Assembly: GCF_011058165.1 (NCBI RefSeq)
Contig: NZ_JAALEG010000002.1
Location: forward strand, 1-64,000
Length of the DNA stretch: 64,000 nt
Direction of reading: 5' to 3'
Origin: Rhodococcus aetherivorans
GTDB taxonomy: Bacteria > Actinomycetota > Actinomycetes > Mycobacteriales > Mycobacteriaceae
Shown: piece after piece, positions 9,913 to 20,448 of the stretch
How positions within the stretch are numbered: the stretch's first letter is position 1
Layout of the letters: every line of letters begins with the position of its first letter
The notes under the pieces: generated by a model
The model's input: the letters and a program-made list of their open reading frames with translations, nothing else
Told to the model about the DNA's origin: nothing
The model's database searches: none
Made by a program: the position numbers and the translations under genes

Positions 9913-10815
9913 ATGTCTATCTTCCTCAACAAGGACTCGAAGGTCATCGTCCAGGGCATCACCGGCGGCGAGGGCACCAAGCACACCGCCCTGATGCTCA
10001 AGGCCGGTACCCAGGTCGTCGGCGGCGTCAACGCCCGCAAGGCCGGCACCACTGTGTCCCACACCGCCGCCGACGGCTCGGCCGTCGAGCTGCCCGTCTT
10101 CGGTACCGTCGCCGAGGCGATGAAGGAGACCGGCGCGGACGTCTCGATCGCGTTCGTCCCCCCGAAGTTCGCCAAGGACGCCATCATCGAGGCCATCGAC
10201 GCGGAGATCCCGCTGCTCGTGGTCATCACCGAGGGCATCCCGGTGCAGGACACCGCGTACGCGTGGGCCTACAACGTCGAGAAGGGCAACAAGACCCGGA
10301 TCATCGGCCCCAACTGCCCCGGCATCATCACCCCGGGTGAGTCGCTGGTCGGCATCACCCCGGCCAACATCTCCGGCAAGGGCCCGGTGGGCCTGGTGTC
10401 CAAGTCCGGCACCCTGACCTACCAGATGATGTTCGAGCTGCGTGACTTCGGCTTCTCCACCGCCATCGGCATCGGCGGCGACCCGGTCATCGGCACCACC
10501 CACATCGACGCCATCGAGGCGTTCGAGAAGGACCCCGAGACCAAGCTCATCGTCATGATCGGCGAGATCGGCGGCGACGCCGAGGAGCGCGCGGCCGACT
10601 ACATCAAGGCCAACGTGACCAAGCCGGTCGTCGGCTACGTCGCCGGGTTCACCGCTCCGGAGGGCAAGACCATGGGCCACGCCGGCGCCATCGTCTCCGG
10701 CTCCTCGGGCACCGCGCAGGCCAAGAAGGACGCCCTCGAGGCGGCCGGCGTGAAGGTCGGCAAGACGCCGTCCGAGACCGCCGCTCTCGCGCGCGAGATC
10801 CTGCAGTCGCTGTAG
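9913..10815 (+). CDS. sucD: Succinyl-CoA synthetase alpha subunit
   Basis: 300 residues. Reads [20 protein letters not shown] (CoA-binding Rossmann fold), [24 protein letters not shown], and [17 protein letters not shown], where His256 is the phosphohistidine that carries phosphate during catalysis. It pairs with the upstream sucC product. A 23-bp perfect hairpin follows 11 bp beyond the stop and probably ends the operon. Confidence 0.97.
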   Translation: MSIFLNKDSKVIVQGITGGEGTKHTALMLKAGTQVVGGVNARKAGTTVSHTAADGSAVELPVFGTVAEAMKETGADVSIAFVPPKFAKDAIIEAIDAEIPLLVVITEGIPVQDTAYAWAYNVEKGNKTRIIGPNCPGIITPGESLVGITPANISGKGPVGLVSKSGTLTYQMMFELRDFGFSTAIGIGGDPVIGTTHIDAIEAFEKDPETKLIVMIGEIGGDAEERAADYIKANVTKPVVGYVAGFTAPEGKTMGHAGAIVSGSSGTAQAKKDALEAAGVKVGKTPSETAALAREILQSL

Positions 10816-10826
10816 GCGGCTCCGCC

Positions 10827-10874
10827 GCCGGTGCGTCCTTTGGGCGGTCCTGACCGCCCAAAGGACGCACCGGC
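10827..10874. terminator. 23-bp perfect hairpin between convergent sucD and yigZ
   Basis: Arms starting GCCGGTGCGTCC pair perfectly over 23 bp around a 2-nt loop. Outer bases GTAGGC (10812) and GCCTAC (10883) can extend the stem imperfectly. No T-run, so it is best seen as a bidirectional hairpin terminator. Confidence 0.8.
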
Positions 10875-10885
10875 AGCTCCGCTGC

Positions 10886-12849
<1,964 letters not shown>

Positions 12850-12915
12850 CGGCTCCCGCACGTGCTGCGGCGCGCCTGACCGTCACGACCGTCGCCGGGT
12901 GACACTCTCGACACG

Positions 12916-14544
12916 ATGACCTCGACGCTAGGCCGGTCCGACCGGCGCACCACCCCGGAAGGCAACCCGGTCGAACCGGAGCAGCTGCGGATCCTGCTCG
13001 GCACGGCGGCCAGGGTGCCGGCAGTGACCCTCGCGTTGATCGCCACGCTGGTGGTGACCACGATGGTGGCCGCGAGCAGCGACCTGACCGGCATCTACGC
13101 GGCGATCGCGGGAAGCTGGCTGGCCCTGCATCAGGTGACGCTGACGATCGACGGGGTAGCGCTCGGCGTGCTGCCGTTGCTGCCGACGGCGGTGCTGGTG
13201 TGGCTGACCGCCCGGGCCGCGCGTTCGGCCACCGACGCCTTCGTCGCGCTCGGCGGCCGTCCGCTCGATCGTCGGAACGCCTCACGCATCGCCGTGGCCA
13301 CCCTCGCCGGTCCGACGGTGATCACGATCGTGGCACTGATCGTGATCCAGGATGCGGCGAGTGTCCTGCCCGTCGTCACCCCCAATCCGGCGGCCGCGCT
13401 GGCCTGGGTGACGGCCCTCTACCTGTTCGGGGCCGGGCTCGGCATCGGTGCCCGGACGTGGCGGCCGCTGTCCGTCCGCTACGGCGTGCCGAACTGGCTG
13501 GTCGCCGCCGTGCGCCCCGCGGCCCGCGCGGTGCTGGGGATGTTCGCCGCGGCCGGGGTGGTGACCGTACTCGGGCTGCTGTGGTCGTGGACCGTGGTCG
13601 GTGACCTGATCGGCCGCGGCGGGGGAGTGACTGGAGCACTCGGGTTGACGGTGCTGTCGGTGCTGTACCTGCCCAACGTGCTGATCGGGGCCGCCGCCGT
13701 GGTGGCCGGCAGCACGGTGCAGTTCGGCGACGTGACCCTGAGCCTGTTCGAGGCGACCGGCGGTGACCTGCCCGCACTGCCGGTGCTCGCCGTGATCCCA
13801 CCGGGACCGGCCGCGCCGTTCTGGCCGGTGCTGCTGGCCGTTCCCGCGACGGTGGGTGCGCTGCTCGGACGGTACGTCGCCCAGCGCCACCTCGAGGCGC
13901 GGGCCCGGGGGGAGTACGTGTCGTCCACCGACGCCGCGCTCACGGTGGTCGCTGCGGCGGCGCTCGCGGGCGCGACGAGCGCGCTGGCCACGTGGGTCGC
14001 CGGTGGCCCCCTGGGGATCTTCGGCGTGGTCGGCGGAAACTGGTGGCTTGCCGGGGTTCTGGTATTCGCGTGGTCGGGGCTGCTGGGCCTCGTCACGTCG
14101 CAGCTGCTGCTGTGGCGCGAGCACCGCCTGGCCGCGGCGGAGGCCGTCCGAGCGTCGGCCGCCGCGGGGGAGTCCGCCACGGAGACCGCCGCCGCCGAGA
14201 ATCCCGACGGCGACGAGCCGGTCGAGGAGGCCGACGCCACCCCGCTCGACGAGGCGAAGGCGCTCGAGGCGGGCCCGGCGACGCCGGCCGCCGACGTGCT
14301 CGAGGCCGAGATCGTCGAGGACGGCCCCGCGGGGCAGCAGGACCCCGCCGACGCCGGCACCGAGGGCGAGGACCCCGCCGAGCGCGTGGACCCCGCCGAC
14401 GACGAGCGTGTGGACGTCGCCGACGCGGAACTCGAGGACGCCGCCGACGAGCCGGGCGGGTCCGGCTTAACCGAGCAGGATGCCGGCGCGCCGCCGGAGC
14501 GCAACGGTGACCTGCCGGAGGGGGCCGCACCCCCCAAGGGCTAG
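12916..14544 (+). CDS. perM: PerM-like polytopic membrane protein (DUF6350)
   Basis: 542 residues. The first ~400 form about nine membrane segments, starting ARVPAVTLALIATLVVTTMV. The C-terminal ~140 residues are a strongly acidic, Ala/Asp/Glu-rich disordered tail (DPADAGTEGEDPAERVDPAD). Position after the DUF5336 gene and before purN is that of Rv0955/PerM, a mycobacterial membrane protein needed for cell division under low magnesium and for persistence. PerM identity is inferred from position, length and topology. The tail is longer than I recall for PerM. Confidence 0.75.
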   Translation: MTSTLGRSDRRTTPEGNPVEPEQLRILLGTAARVPAVTLALIATLVVTTMVAASSDLTGIYAAIAGSWLALHQVTLTIDGVALGVLPLLPTAVLVWLTARAARSATDAFVALGGRPLDRRNASRIAVATLAGPTVITIVALIVIQDAASVLPVVTPNPAAALAWVTALYLFGAGLGIGARTWRPLSVRYGVPNWLVAAVRPAARAVLGMFAAAGVVTVLGLLWSWTVVGDLIGRGGGVTGALGLTVLSVLYLPNVLIGAAAVVAGSTVQFGDVTLSLFEATGGDLPALPVLAVIPPGPAAPFWPVLLAVPATVGALLGRYVAQRHLEARARGEYVSSTDAALTVVAAAALAGATSALATWVAGGPLGIFGVVGGNWWLAGVLVFAWSGLLGLVTSQLLLWREHRLAAAEAVRASAAAGESATETAAAENPDGDEPVEEADATPLDEAKALEAGPATPAADVLEAEIVEDGPAGQQDPADAGTEGEDPAERVDPADDERVDVADAELEDAADEPGGSGLTEQDAGAPPERNGDLPEGAAPPKG

Positions 14545-14598
14545 GCTCTACCCGGCCGAGCATCCGGCCGACCCCTCTCGAGTTCCAGGAGTAGAGCG

Positions 14599-15246
14599 CT
14601 GACTGCCTCGCGTGACCAGCTGCCGCCGACTGCGCCGGCACGGGTCGTCGTCCTCGCCTCGGGCACCGGAAGCCTGCTGCGGTCGCTGATCGACGCGACG
14701 CACACGGACGGGTACCCCGCCCGGATCGTCGCCGTCGGAGTGGACCGCGAGTGCGCCGCCGAGGGGCATGCCGAGGCCGCCGGCATCCCGCATCTCCGCG
14801 TCGTGCTGCGTGAGCACCCGGACCGCGCCGCGTGGGACCGCGCCCTCACCGACGCCGTCGCCGCGCACGAGCCGGACCTGGTGGTCTCCGCCGGTTTCAT
14901 GAAGATCCTGGGGCCGACCTTCCTGCACCGGTTCGGCGGCCGCATCGTCAACACCCACCCTGCGCTGCTGCCGGCGTTCCCCGGCGCGCACGCAGTCCCC
15001 GACGCCCTCTCCTACGGGGTGAAGGTCACCGGGTCGACCGTGCATCTGGTCGATGCCGGTGTCGATACCGGCCCCATCCTGGCGCAGGAACCCGTGCCGG
15101 TCCTCGACGACGACGACGAGGCCACCCTGCACGAACGCATCAAGGTTGTGGAGCGACGGTTGCTGGCCGACGTGGTCGCCGCCGTCGCCACCCGTGGAGT
15201 TGTATCCGATGGACGAAAGGCCGTGATCCCCAGTGACCGAACGTAA
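14599..15246 (+). CDS. purN: Phosphoribosylglycinamide formyltransferase, apparently starting with CTG
   Basis: 215 residues. Transfers formyl from 10-formyl-THF to GAR in purine synthesis. Motifs: phosphate loop [14 protein letters not shown] near the N-terminus, [10 protein letters not shown]-type segment ([15 protein letters not shown]), the catalytic region [16 protein letters not shown], and SGSTVH-like [19 protein letters not shown] with the essential Asp. The only GTG in frame (14740) would remove the phosphate loop. No ATG/GTG/TTG exists between the upstream in-frame stop (14542) and that loop. A CTG at 14599 lies 7 nt after AGGAG and is taken as the start. It overlaps purH by 14 bp. 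Confidence 0.9.
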   Translation: MTASRDQLPPTAPARVVVLASGTGSLLRSLIDATHTDGYPARIVAVGVDRECAAEGHAEAAGIPHLRVVLREHPDRAAWDRALTDAVAAHEPDLVVSAGFMKILGPTFLHRFGGRIVNTHPALLPAFPGAHAVPDALSYGVKVTGSTVHLVDAGVDTGPILAQEPVPVLDDDDEATLHERIKVVERRLLADVVAAVATRGVVSDGRKAVIPSDRT

Positions 15247-16798
15247 GGCTGTGCGACGTGCACTCGTCAGCGTCTACGACAAGACCGGTTTGGTCGAACT
15301 GGCGACGGGTCTGCACGAGGCGGGTGTCGCGCTGGTCTCCACCGGCTCCACGGCCGCGACCATCGCCGGCGCCGGCATCCCCGTCACCAAGGTGGAGGAC
15401 CTGACCGGCTTCCCCGAGTGCCTCGAGGGCCGGGTCAAGACGCTGCACCCGCGAGTGCACGCCGGCATCCTCGCCGACACGCGCAAGCAGGACCACCTCG
15501 ACCAGCTCGCCGAGCTCGGTGTCGAGGCGTTCGAGTTGGTCGTGGTGAACCTGTACCCGTTCACGCAGACCGTCGCCTCGGGGGCCACCCCCGACGAGTG
15601 CGTCGAGCAGATCGACATCGGCGGCCCGTCCATGGTGCGTGCCGCCGCGAAGAACCATCCGTCGGTCGCCGTCGTCGTCGACCCGGCCCGGTACGACGAC
15701 GTGCTCGACGCCGTCAAGGCGGGCGGCTTCACCCTGCCGCAGCGCAAAGCCCTTGCCGCCCAGGCGTTCCAGCACACCGCCGCCTACGACGTGGCGGTGG
15801 CGAGCTGGATGAACGCCGGTTATGCCGTCCCGGAGGCGGACGCCGCCGAGCAGTTCCCGGCCTGGGCCGGTGCGACGTGGCAGCGTGCGGCCGTGCTGCG
15901 GTACGGCGAGAACCCGCACCAGGCGGCGGCGCTGTACGTGAACGAGGCCGGCGAGCCGGGCCTGGCCCGCGCCGAGCAGTTCCACGGCAAGGAGATGTCC
16001 TACAACAACTACCAGGACGCCGACGCGGCCTGGCGCGCCGCGCACGACCACGACCGGCCGTGCGTCGCGATCATCAAGCACGCCAACCCGTGCGGCATCG
16101 CGGTGGCCGACACCGTCGCCGAGGCGCACCGCAAGGCGCACGAGTGCGATCCGGTGAGCGCGTTCGGCGGCGTGATCGCCGTCAACCGCGAGGTGAGCGT
16201 GGCGATGGCCGAACAGGTCGCCGAGATCTTCACCGAGGTGATCATCGCCCCGGCGTACGCGGCCGGCGCGGTCGAGGTGCTCAGCCGCAAGAAGAACATC
16301 CGCATCCTGCGGGCCGACTCGCCGCAGGCGGCGCAGATCGAGCTGCGTCAGATCTCCGGCGGCATGCTGCTGCAGGAGCGCGACACCCTCACGGCGCCGG
16401 GTGATTCGGCCGGGAACTGGGAGCTGGCCTGCGGCGAGGCCGCCGACGCCGAGACCCTCGCGGATCTCGAGTTCGCCTGGCGCGCCTGCCGGGCCGTGAA
16501 GTCCAACGCGATCCTGCTCGCTGCGGGCGGCGCCACCGTCGGCGTCGGCATGGGCCAGGTCAACCGCGTGGACTCCGCCCGGCTCGCGGTCTCACGCGCC
16601 GGGGACCGTGTCACCGGATCCGTCGCCGCATCGGACGCGTTCTTCCCGTTCGCGGACGGCCTGCAGGTGCTCACCGAGGCCGGCGTCAAGGCCATCGTGC
16701 AGCCGGGTGGTTCGGTGCGCGACAACGAGGTGATCGAGGCCGCTCGCGAGGCCGGCGTGACCCTGTACCTCACCGGCGCACGGCACTTCGCGCACTGA
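15233..16798 (+). CDS. purH: Bifunctional AICAR formyltransferase/IMP cyclohydrolase
   Basis: 521 residues from GTG 15233 ([22 protein letters not shown]). N-terminal MGS-fold IMP cyclohydrolase with [16 protein letters not shown] and [15 protein letters not shown]. The C-terminal AICAR transformylase part has [15 protein letters not shown], the [10 protein letters not shown] active-site segment, and the ending [19 protein letters not shown]. It performs the last two steps to IMP. Overlaps purN by 14 bp, so the two are translationally linked, as in mycobacteria. Confidence 0.97.
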   Translation: MTERKAVRRALVSVYDKTGLVELATGLHEAGVALVSTGSTAATIAGAGIPVTKVEDLTGFPECLEGRVKTLHPRVHAGILADTRKQDHLDQLAELGVEAFELVVVNLYPFTQTVASGATPDECVEQIDIGGPSMVRAAAKNHPSVAVVVDPARYDDVLDAVKAGGFTLPQRKALAAQAFQHTAAYDVAVASWMNAGYAVPEADAAEQFPAWAGATWQRAAVLRYGENPHQAAALYVNEAGEPGLARAEQFHGKEMSYNNYQDADAAWRAAHDHDRPCVAIIKHANPCGIAVADTVAEAHRKAHECDPVSAFGGVIAVNREVSVAMAEQVAEIFTEVIIAPAYAAGAVEVLSRKKNIRILRADSPQAAQIELRQISGGMLLQERDTLTAPGDSAGNWELACGEAADAETLADLEFAWRACRAVKSNAILLAAGGATVGVGMGQVNRVDSARLAVSRAGDRVTGSVAASDAFFPFADGLQVLTEAGVKAIVQPGGSVRDNEVIEAAREAGVTLYLTGARHFAH

Positions 16799-16821
16799 GC
16801 GCCGCCCGGCCGCCCGCGCCG

Positions 16822-17058
16822 TCAGGCCGCGTGCGGGTGGCCGGTCGCCGGGCGGGTCACGGTCCGCGGCGCGGCGTCGCGGGCGTCGGAGATGACCAGC
16901 CGGGCGGCACCGCGGTCGAGCAGTTCGCGGATGAGGTCCGCAGCGGCCGCGGCCTGTTCGGTGCCGACGTGGCTCAGGTCGATCGTGATCGCGTGACCGG
17001 TGAGATCGTCGGGCAGGTCCTTGGGGACGGCGCCGGTGGCGCCGAGTCGCAGTTTCAT
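16822..17058 (-). CDS. Small unknown protein (78 aa)
   Basis: Begins MKLRLGATGAVPKDLPDDL after a good ribosome site (AGAGGAGAACACG). The central HAITIDLSHVGTEQ followed by AAADLIRELLDRGAARLVISD reads like an alternating strand-helix-strand unit, loosely STAS-like, but I do not recognise a family. It is convergent with purH (23 bp between stops). Upstream, 34 bp away on the same strand, is an intrinsic terminator preceded by a 36-codon ORF, so expression may depend on read-through. Confidence 0.6.
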   Translation of the reverse strand: MKLRLGATGAVPKDLPDDLTGHAITIDLSHVGTEQAAAAADLIRELLDRGAARLVISDARDAAPRTVTRPATGHPHAA

Positions 17059-17091
17059 CGTGTTCTCCTCTTACTGGACAAGATCGGTACG

Positions 17092-17130
17092 GGATAAAGA
17101 AAGGCACCCGAGGCGATGTGCCCGGGTGCC
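17092..17130 (-). terminator. Intrinsic terminator between a 36-aa ORF and a 78-aa ORF
   Basis: On the minus strand GGCACCCG and CGGGTGCC form a perfect 8-bp stem with a 12-nt loop, followed by TTTCTTTAT. It lies 28 bp past the stop of the 36-aa ORF and 34 bp before the start of the next gene. A T-tract is rare in this window, making this one of the clearest intrinsic terminators. Confidence 0.75.
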
Positions 17131-17157
17131 CGAGAAGGAGTCTTTCGAGTCGTCGAC

Positions 17158-17268
17158 TCATTCCCGGGGTTGCCACTTGGCGAAGTGGAAGTACGCGTAG
17201 GTGTGTCGGCACCAGGTGGGTACGGCAATGCGCATCGACTTCGCCGCGATGACCTTGTCGTCTCGCAT
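17158..17268 (-). CDS. Very small ORF (36 aa) with its own ribosome site and terminator
   Basis: Starts at ATG 17268 and reads MRDDKVIAAKSMRIAVPTW, then CRHTYAYFHFAKWQPRE. GAGAAAGG lies 9 nt upstream of the ATG. The C-terminal half is aromatic and basic (Trp, Tyr, Phe, His). The ~100 bp upstream to the hydrolase gene is AT-richer than its surroundings and contains TATGGT, a possible -10. An intrinsic terminator follows. No family was recognised. It may be a real microprotein or a leader peptide controlling the 78-aa gene. Confidence 0.5.
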   Translation of the reverse strand: MRDDKVIAAKSMRIAVPTWCRHTYAYFHFAKWQPRE

Positions 17269-17370
17269 CGGACCGTACCTTTCTCGTGTGTTCCTACGGG
17301 TTAACCGGACACCATACCCGAGTAACGCGAATCTGACATCTCTTGTTTTCCGCCCATCTCGGGCGGCGGG

Positions 17371-18330
17371 TCAGAGCTTGGCGAGCCACGCCTCGAAACC
17401 GCGGGTGAACTCGTCCGAGAAGGGCAGATCGGCGATGTAGTCGGCGCCGGTGGACTGCTGGTCGCCGATGTCCTTGAGCACGTGGTTGGCCCGGTGCAGG
17501 CGCAGCGAGGTCAGGCTCGTGTGCACGAGTGCCGAGTCGAGGGCGTCGACGTCCTCGACCCGCACCTGGATGTCCTTCGCGGAGACGCTGGTGAGTACCG
17601 GCAGCGCCCCGTCGAGCTGGGCCGCGAGCATCCGCGGATCGAGGGCGTCCTCCTCGGCGAGGGCCTTTGCGTTGGCCGAGACCAGTCCGGCGTTGCGGAG
17701 CGGCTCGGGCAGGGTGTCGCTGAGGGTGCCGTCGGCCCGCAGCGATTCGACGGCGTCCGCGAGGGCGAGACGCAGTTCGTCGGCCACCTGGATCGGGAGC
17801 TGACCGGCGTCGACGACGGCGTCGAGCTGGGCGTCGATCTGGGCGGTGAGCAGGTCCAGCAGCCGCACCGCCAGCGGCTCGAGCAGGGCGATGCCCGCGA
17901 CGGGCGCGCCGGCGTGGGCGAGGGAGAGGGCGATGAGCGCGCCCTCGCTGTGCCCGACGACGTAGAGTCGCTCGGCGTCGACGCCCGGCTGTCCGGCGAG
18001 GAACCGCAGGCCGTCGGTGGCGGCGTCGATGAAGGTGGAGAATCCGAGGTCGGCGACGTCGGAGACGTCGTACGGACCGAGGCCGGTGACGCCACTGCCG
18101 AGCTTGTCGTAGCGCAGGCTGGCGAAGCCGTTGCGTTCGAGCACGTCGGCGAGGTGACGCAGGGTGCCGATCGGGCCGGGCAGCAGCGCGCTGTCGCCGT
18201 TGCGGTCGGTGGGACCGCTGCCGGCGAGCAGCAGCACGGCCGGGACGTCCCCGTCGCCCGCGGCGGGCACGCGCAGGCTGCCGTGCAGGGTCACGTCGCC
18301 GCTGGAGAAGGAGATGTCGGTGTCCGCCAT
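17371..18330 (-). CDS. Alpha/beta-hydrolase
   Basis: 319 residues from ATG 18330; longer in-frame extensions run antisense to the next gene and are unlikely. Fold landmarks: VLLLAGSGPTDRNGD (oxyanion loop), SLRYDKLGSGVTG, and the nucleophile elbow VVGHSEGALIAL with Ser128. A probable catalytic His is in LHRANHVLKD near residue 285. The GSGPTDRNGD form is typical of dienelactone-hydrolase/YqkD-like serine hydrolases. Substrate unknown. No signal peptide, so cytoplasmic. It is 23 bp from the DUF4126 gene on the same strand, probably co-transcribed. Confidence 0.85.
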   Translation of the reverse strand: MADTDISFSSGDVTLHGSLRVPAAGDGDVPAVLLLAGSGPTDRNGDSALLPGPIGTLRHLADVLERNGFASLRYDKLGSGVTGLGPYDVSDVADLGFSTFIDAATDGLRFLAGQPGVDAERLYVVGHSEGALIALSLAHAGAPVAGIALLEPLAVRLLDLLTAQIDAQLDAVVDAGQLPIQVADELRLALADAVESLRADGTLSDTLPEPLRNAGLVSANAKALAEEDALDPRMLAAQLDGALPVLTSVSAKDIQVRVEDVDALDSALVHTSLTSLRLHRANHVLKDIGDQQSTGADYIADLPFSDEFTRGFEAWLAKL

Positions 18331-18353
18331 GGCGTCGTGTCTATCAGAACCGG

Positions 18354-18926
<573 letters not shown>

Positions 18927-19062
18927 GGCGGGAGTGTAGGGATCGCCGCCGACATCGGGTACCGAACCGGGCCGGGCAGGCGCTCCCGCGCGGCGTTCCC
19001 GCCGCGGCGACGCGCCGCGGCTGCAGGTGCCGAAATCACCGAACGCTCGTACCTTGGGAGGG

Positions 19063-20448
19063 GTGACGTCACCCACAGTCAGGCCGTCCACCCTCGGCGA
19101 GCTGCGCGCCTCGGGCCATGTGCACCGCTCCGTCAAGGACGAGATCCGGCAGAACCTGCTCGCCGCCCTGCGCGACGGCATCGACCCGTGGCCGGGCATC
19201 GTCGGATTCGACGACACCGTCGTTCCGCAACTCGAACGCGCCCTCCTCGCGGGCCACGACGTGGTGCTGCTGGGCGAACGCGGTCAGGGCAAGACCCGGT
19301 TGCTGCGCACCCTGCCCCTGCTGCTCGACGAGTGGACACCGGTGATCGCCGGCTCCGAGCTCGGGGAGCATCCCTACGACCCGATCACCCCCGCCTCGAT
19401 CCGCCGCGCCGCGGAGCTCGGCGACGACCTGCCCGTCGCCTGGCGGCACCGCAGCGAGCGCTACGCCGAGAAGCTCGCCACCCCCGACACCTCCGTCGCC
19501 GACCTGGTCGGCGACGTCGACCCCGTCAAGGTCGCCGAGGGCCGCAGCCTCGGCGACCCCGAGACCATCCACTTCGGTCTCGTACCCCGCGCCCACCGCG
19601 GCATCGTCGCCGTCAACGAGCTGCCCGACCTCGCCGAGCGCATCCAGGTCTCGCTGCTCAACGTGATGGAGGAGCGCGACATCCAGGTGCGGGGGTACAC
19701 GCTGCGGCTCCCGCTCGACGTCCTGCTCGTCGCCAGCGCCAACCCGGAGGACTACACCAACCGGGGCCGGATCATCACCCCGCTCAAGGACCGGTTCGGC
19801 GCCGAGATCCGTACCCACTACCCGACGCAGCTCGACGACGAGATCGCCGTCATCGAGCAGGAGGCGCAGCTGCAGTCGCGGGTCCCGGACTTCCTGCTCG
19901 AGATCCTGGCCCGCTTCACCCGCCTGCTGCGCGAATCCACGTCGGTGGACCAGCGTTCCGGCGTGTCCGCGCGCTTCGCCGTCGCCGGTGCCGAGACCGT
20001 CGCGGCCGCCGCGATGCGTCGCGGGGCCGTGCTCGGCGAGGCCGACCCCGTCGCACGGCCCGTCGACCTCGGCACCGTCGTGGAGGTGCTGCGCGGCAAG
20101 GTCGAGTTCGAATCCGGCGAGGAGGGACGGGAATTCGAGGTGCTCGACCATCTGCTCCGGCGGGCCACGGCGGACGCCGCCCGAACCCGGCTGGCCGGGG
20201 TGGACCTCGGTCCGCTCGTCGCGGCCGTCGAGCAGGGCCGGCCGGTGGTGACCGGCGACCGGATCACCGCCAAGGCGCTGCTCGACGAGCTGCCCGACCT
20301 GCCCGTCCTCGACGTCGTCGCCGAACGGCTCGGCGCGGACGGCATCGGAACCCGGGCTGCCGCCGTCGAACTCGCCCTCGAGGGCCTCTATCTGGCGCGG
20401 CGCATCGCCAAGCACGCCGACGACGACGGTGCCGCGGTGTACTCCTGA
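19063..20448 (+). CDS. MoxR-type AAA+ ATPase (magnesium-chelatase-like)
   Basis: 461 residues if GTG 19063 is the start; an in-frame GTG at 19027 is also possible. Walker A GERGQGKT at 71-78, the Walker B-like GIVAVNELPDLAERIQVSLLN, sensor-1 VLLVASANPEDYTNRGRII, and a helix-2-insert-like VRGYTLRLPLDV mark a MoxR/ChlI ATPase. Such ATPases work with a VWA partner to remodel or insert cofactors into targets; the partner is the next gene, overlapping by 1 nt (TGATG). This is the Rv0958-Rv0959 arrangement. The target protein is unknown. Confidence 0.88.
   Translation: MTSPTVRPSTLGELRASGHVHRSVKDEIRQNLLAALRDGIDPWPGIVGFDDTVVPQLERALLAGHDVVLLGERGQGKTRLLRTLPLLLDEWTPVIAGSELGEHPYDPITPASIRRAAELGDDLPVAWRHRSERYAEKLATPDTSVADLVGDVDPVKVAEGRSLGDPETIHFGLVPRAHRGIVAVNELPDLAERIQVSLLNVMEERDIQVRGYTLRLPLDVLLVASANPEDYTNRGRIITPLKDRFGAEIRTHYPTQLDDEIAVIEQEAQLQSRVPDFLLEILARFTRLLRESTSVDQRSGVSARFAVAGAETVAAAAMRRGAVLGEADPVARPVDLGTVVEVLRGKVEFESGEEGREFEVLDHLLRRATADAARTRLAGVDLGPLVAAVEQGRPVVTGDRITAKALLDELPDLPVLDVVAERLGADGIGTRAAAVELALEGLYLARRIAKHADDDGAAVYS

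Noticed and set aside
13282-14124. Minus-strand frames inside the PerM-like gene
   Set aside because: Low-complexity His/Gly/Arg translations antisense to membrane helices; typical shadow frames.
14740-15246. purN starting at GTG 14740
   Set aside because: It would delete the N-terminal phosphate-binding loop ASGTGSLL needed for GAR binding, leaving an inactive fragment.
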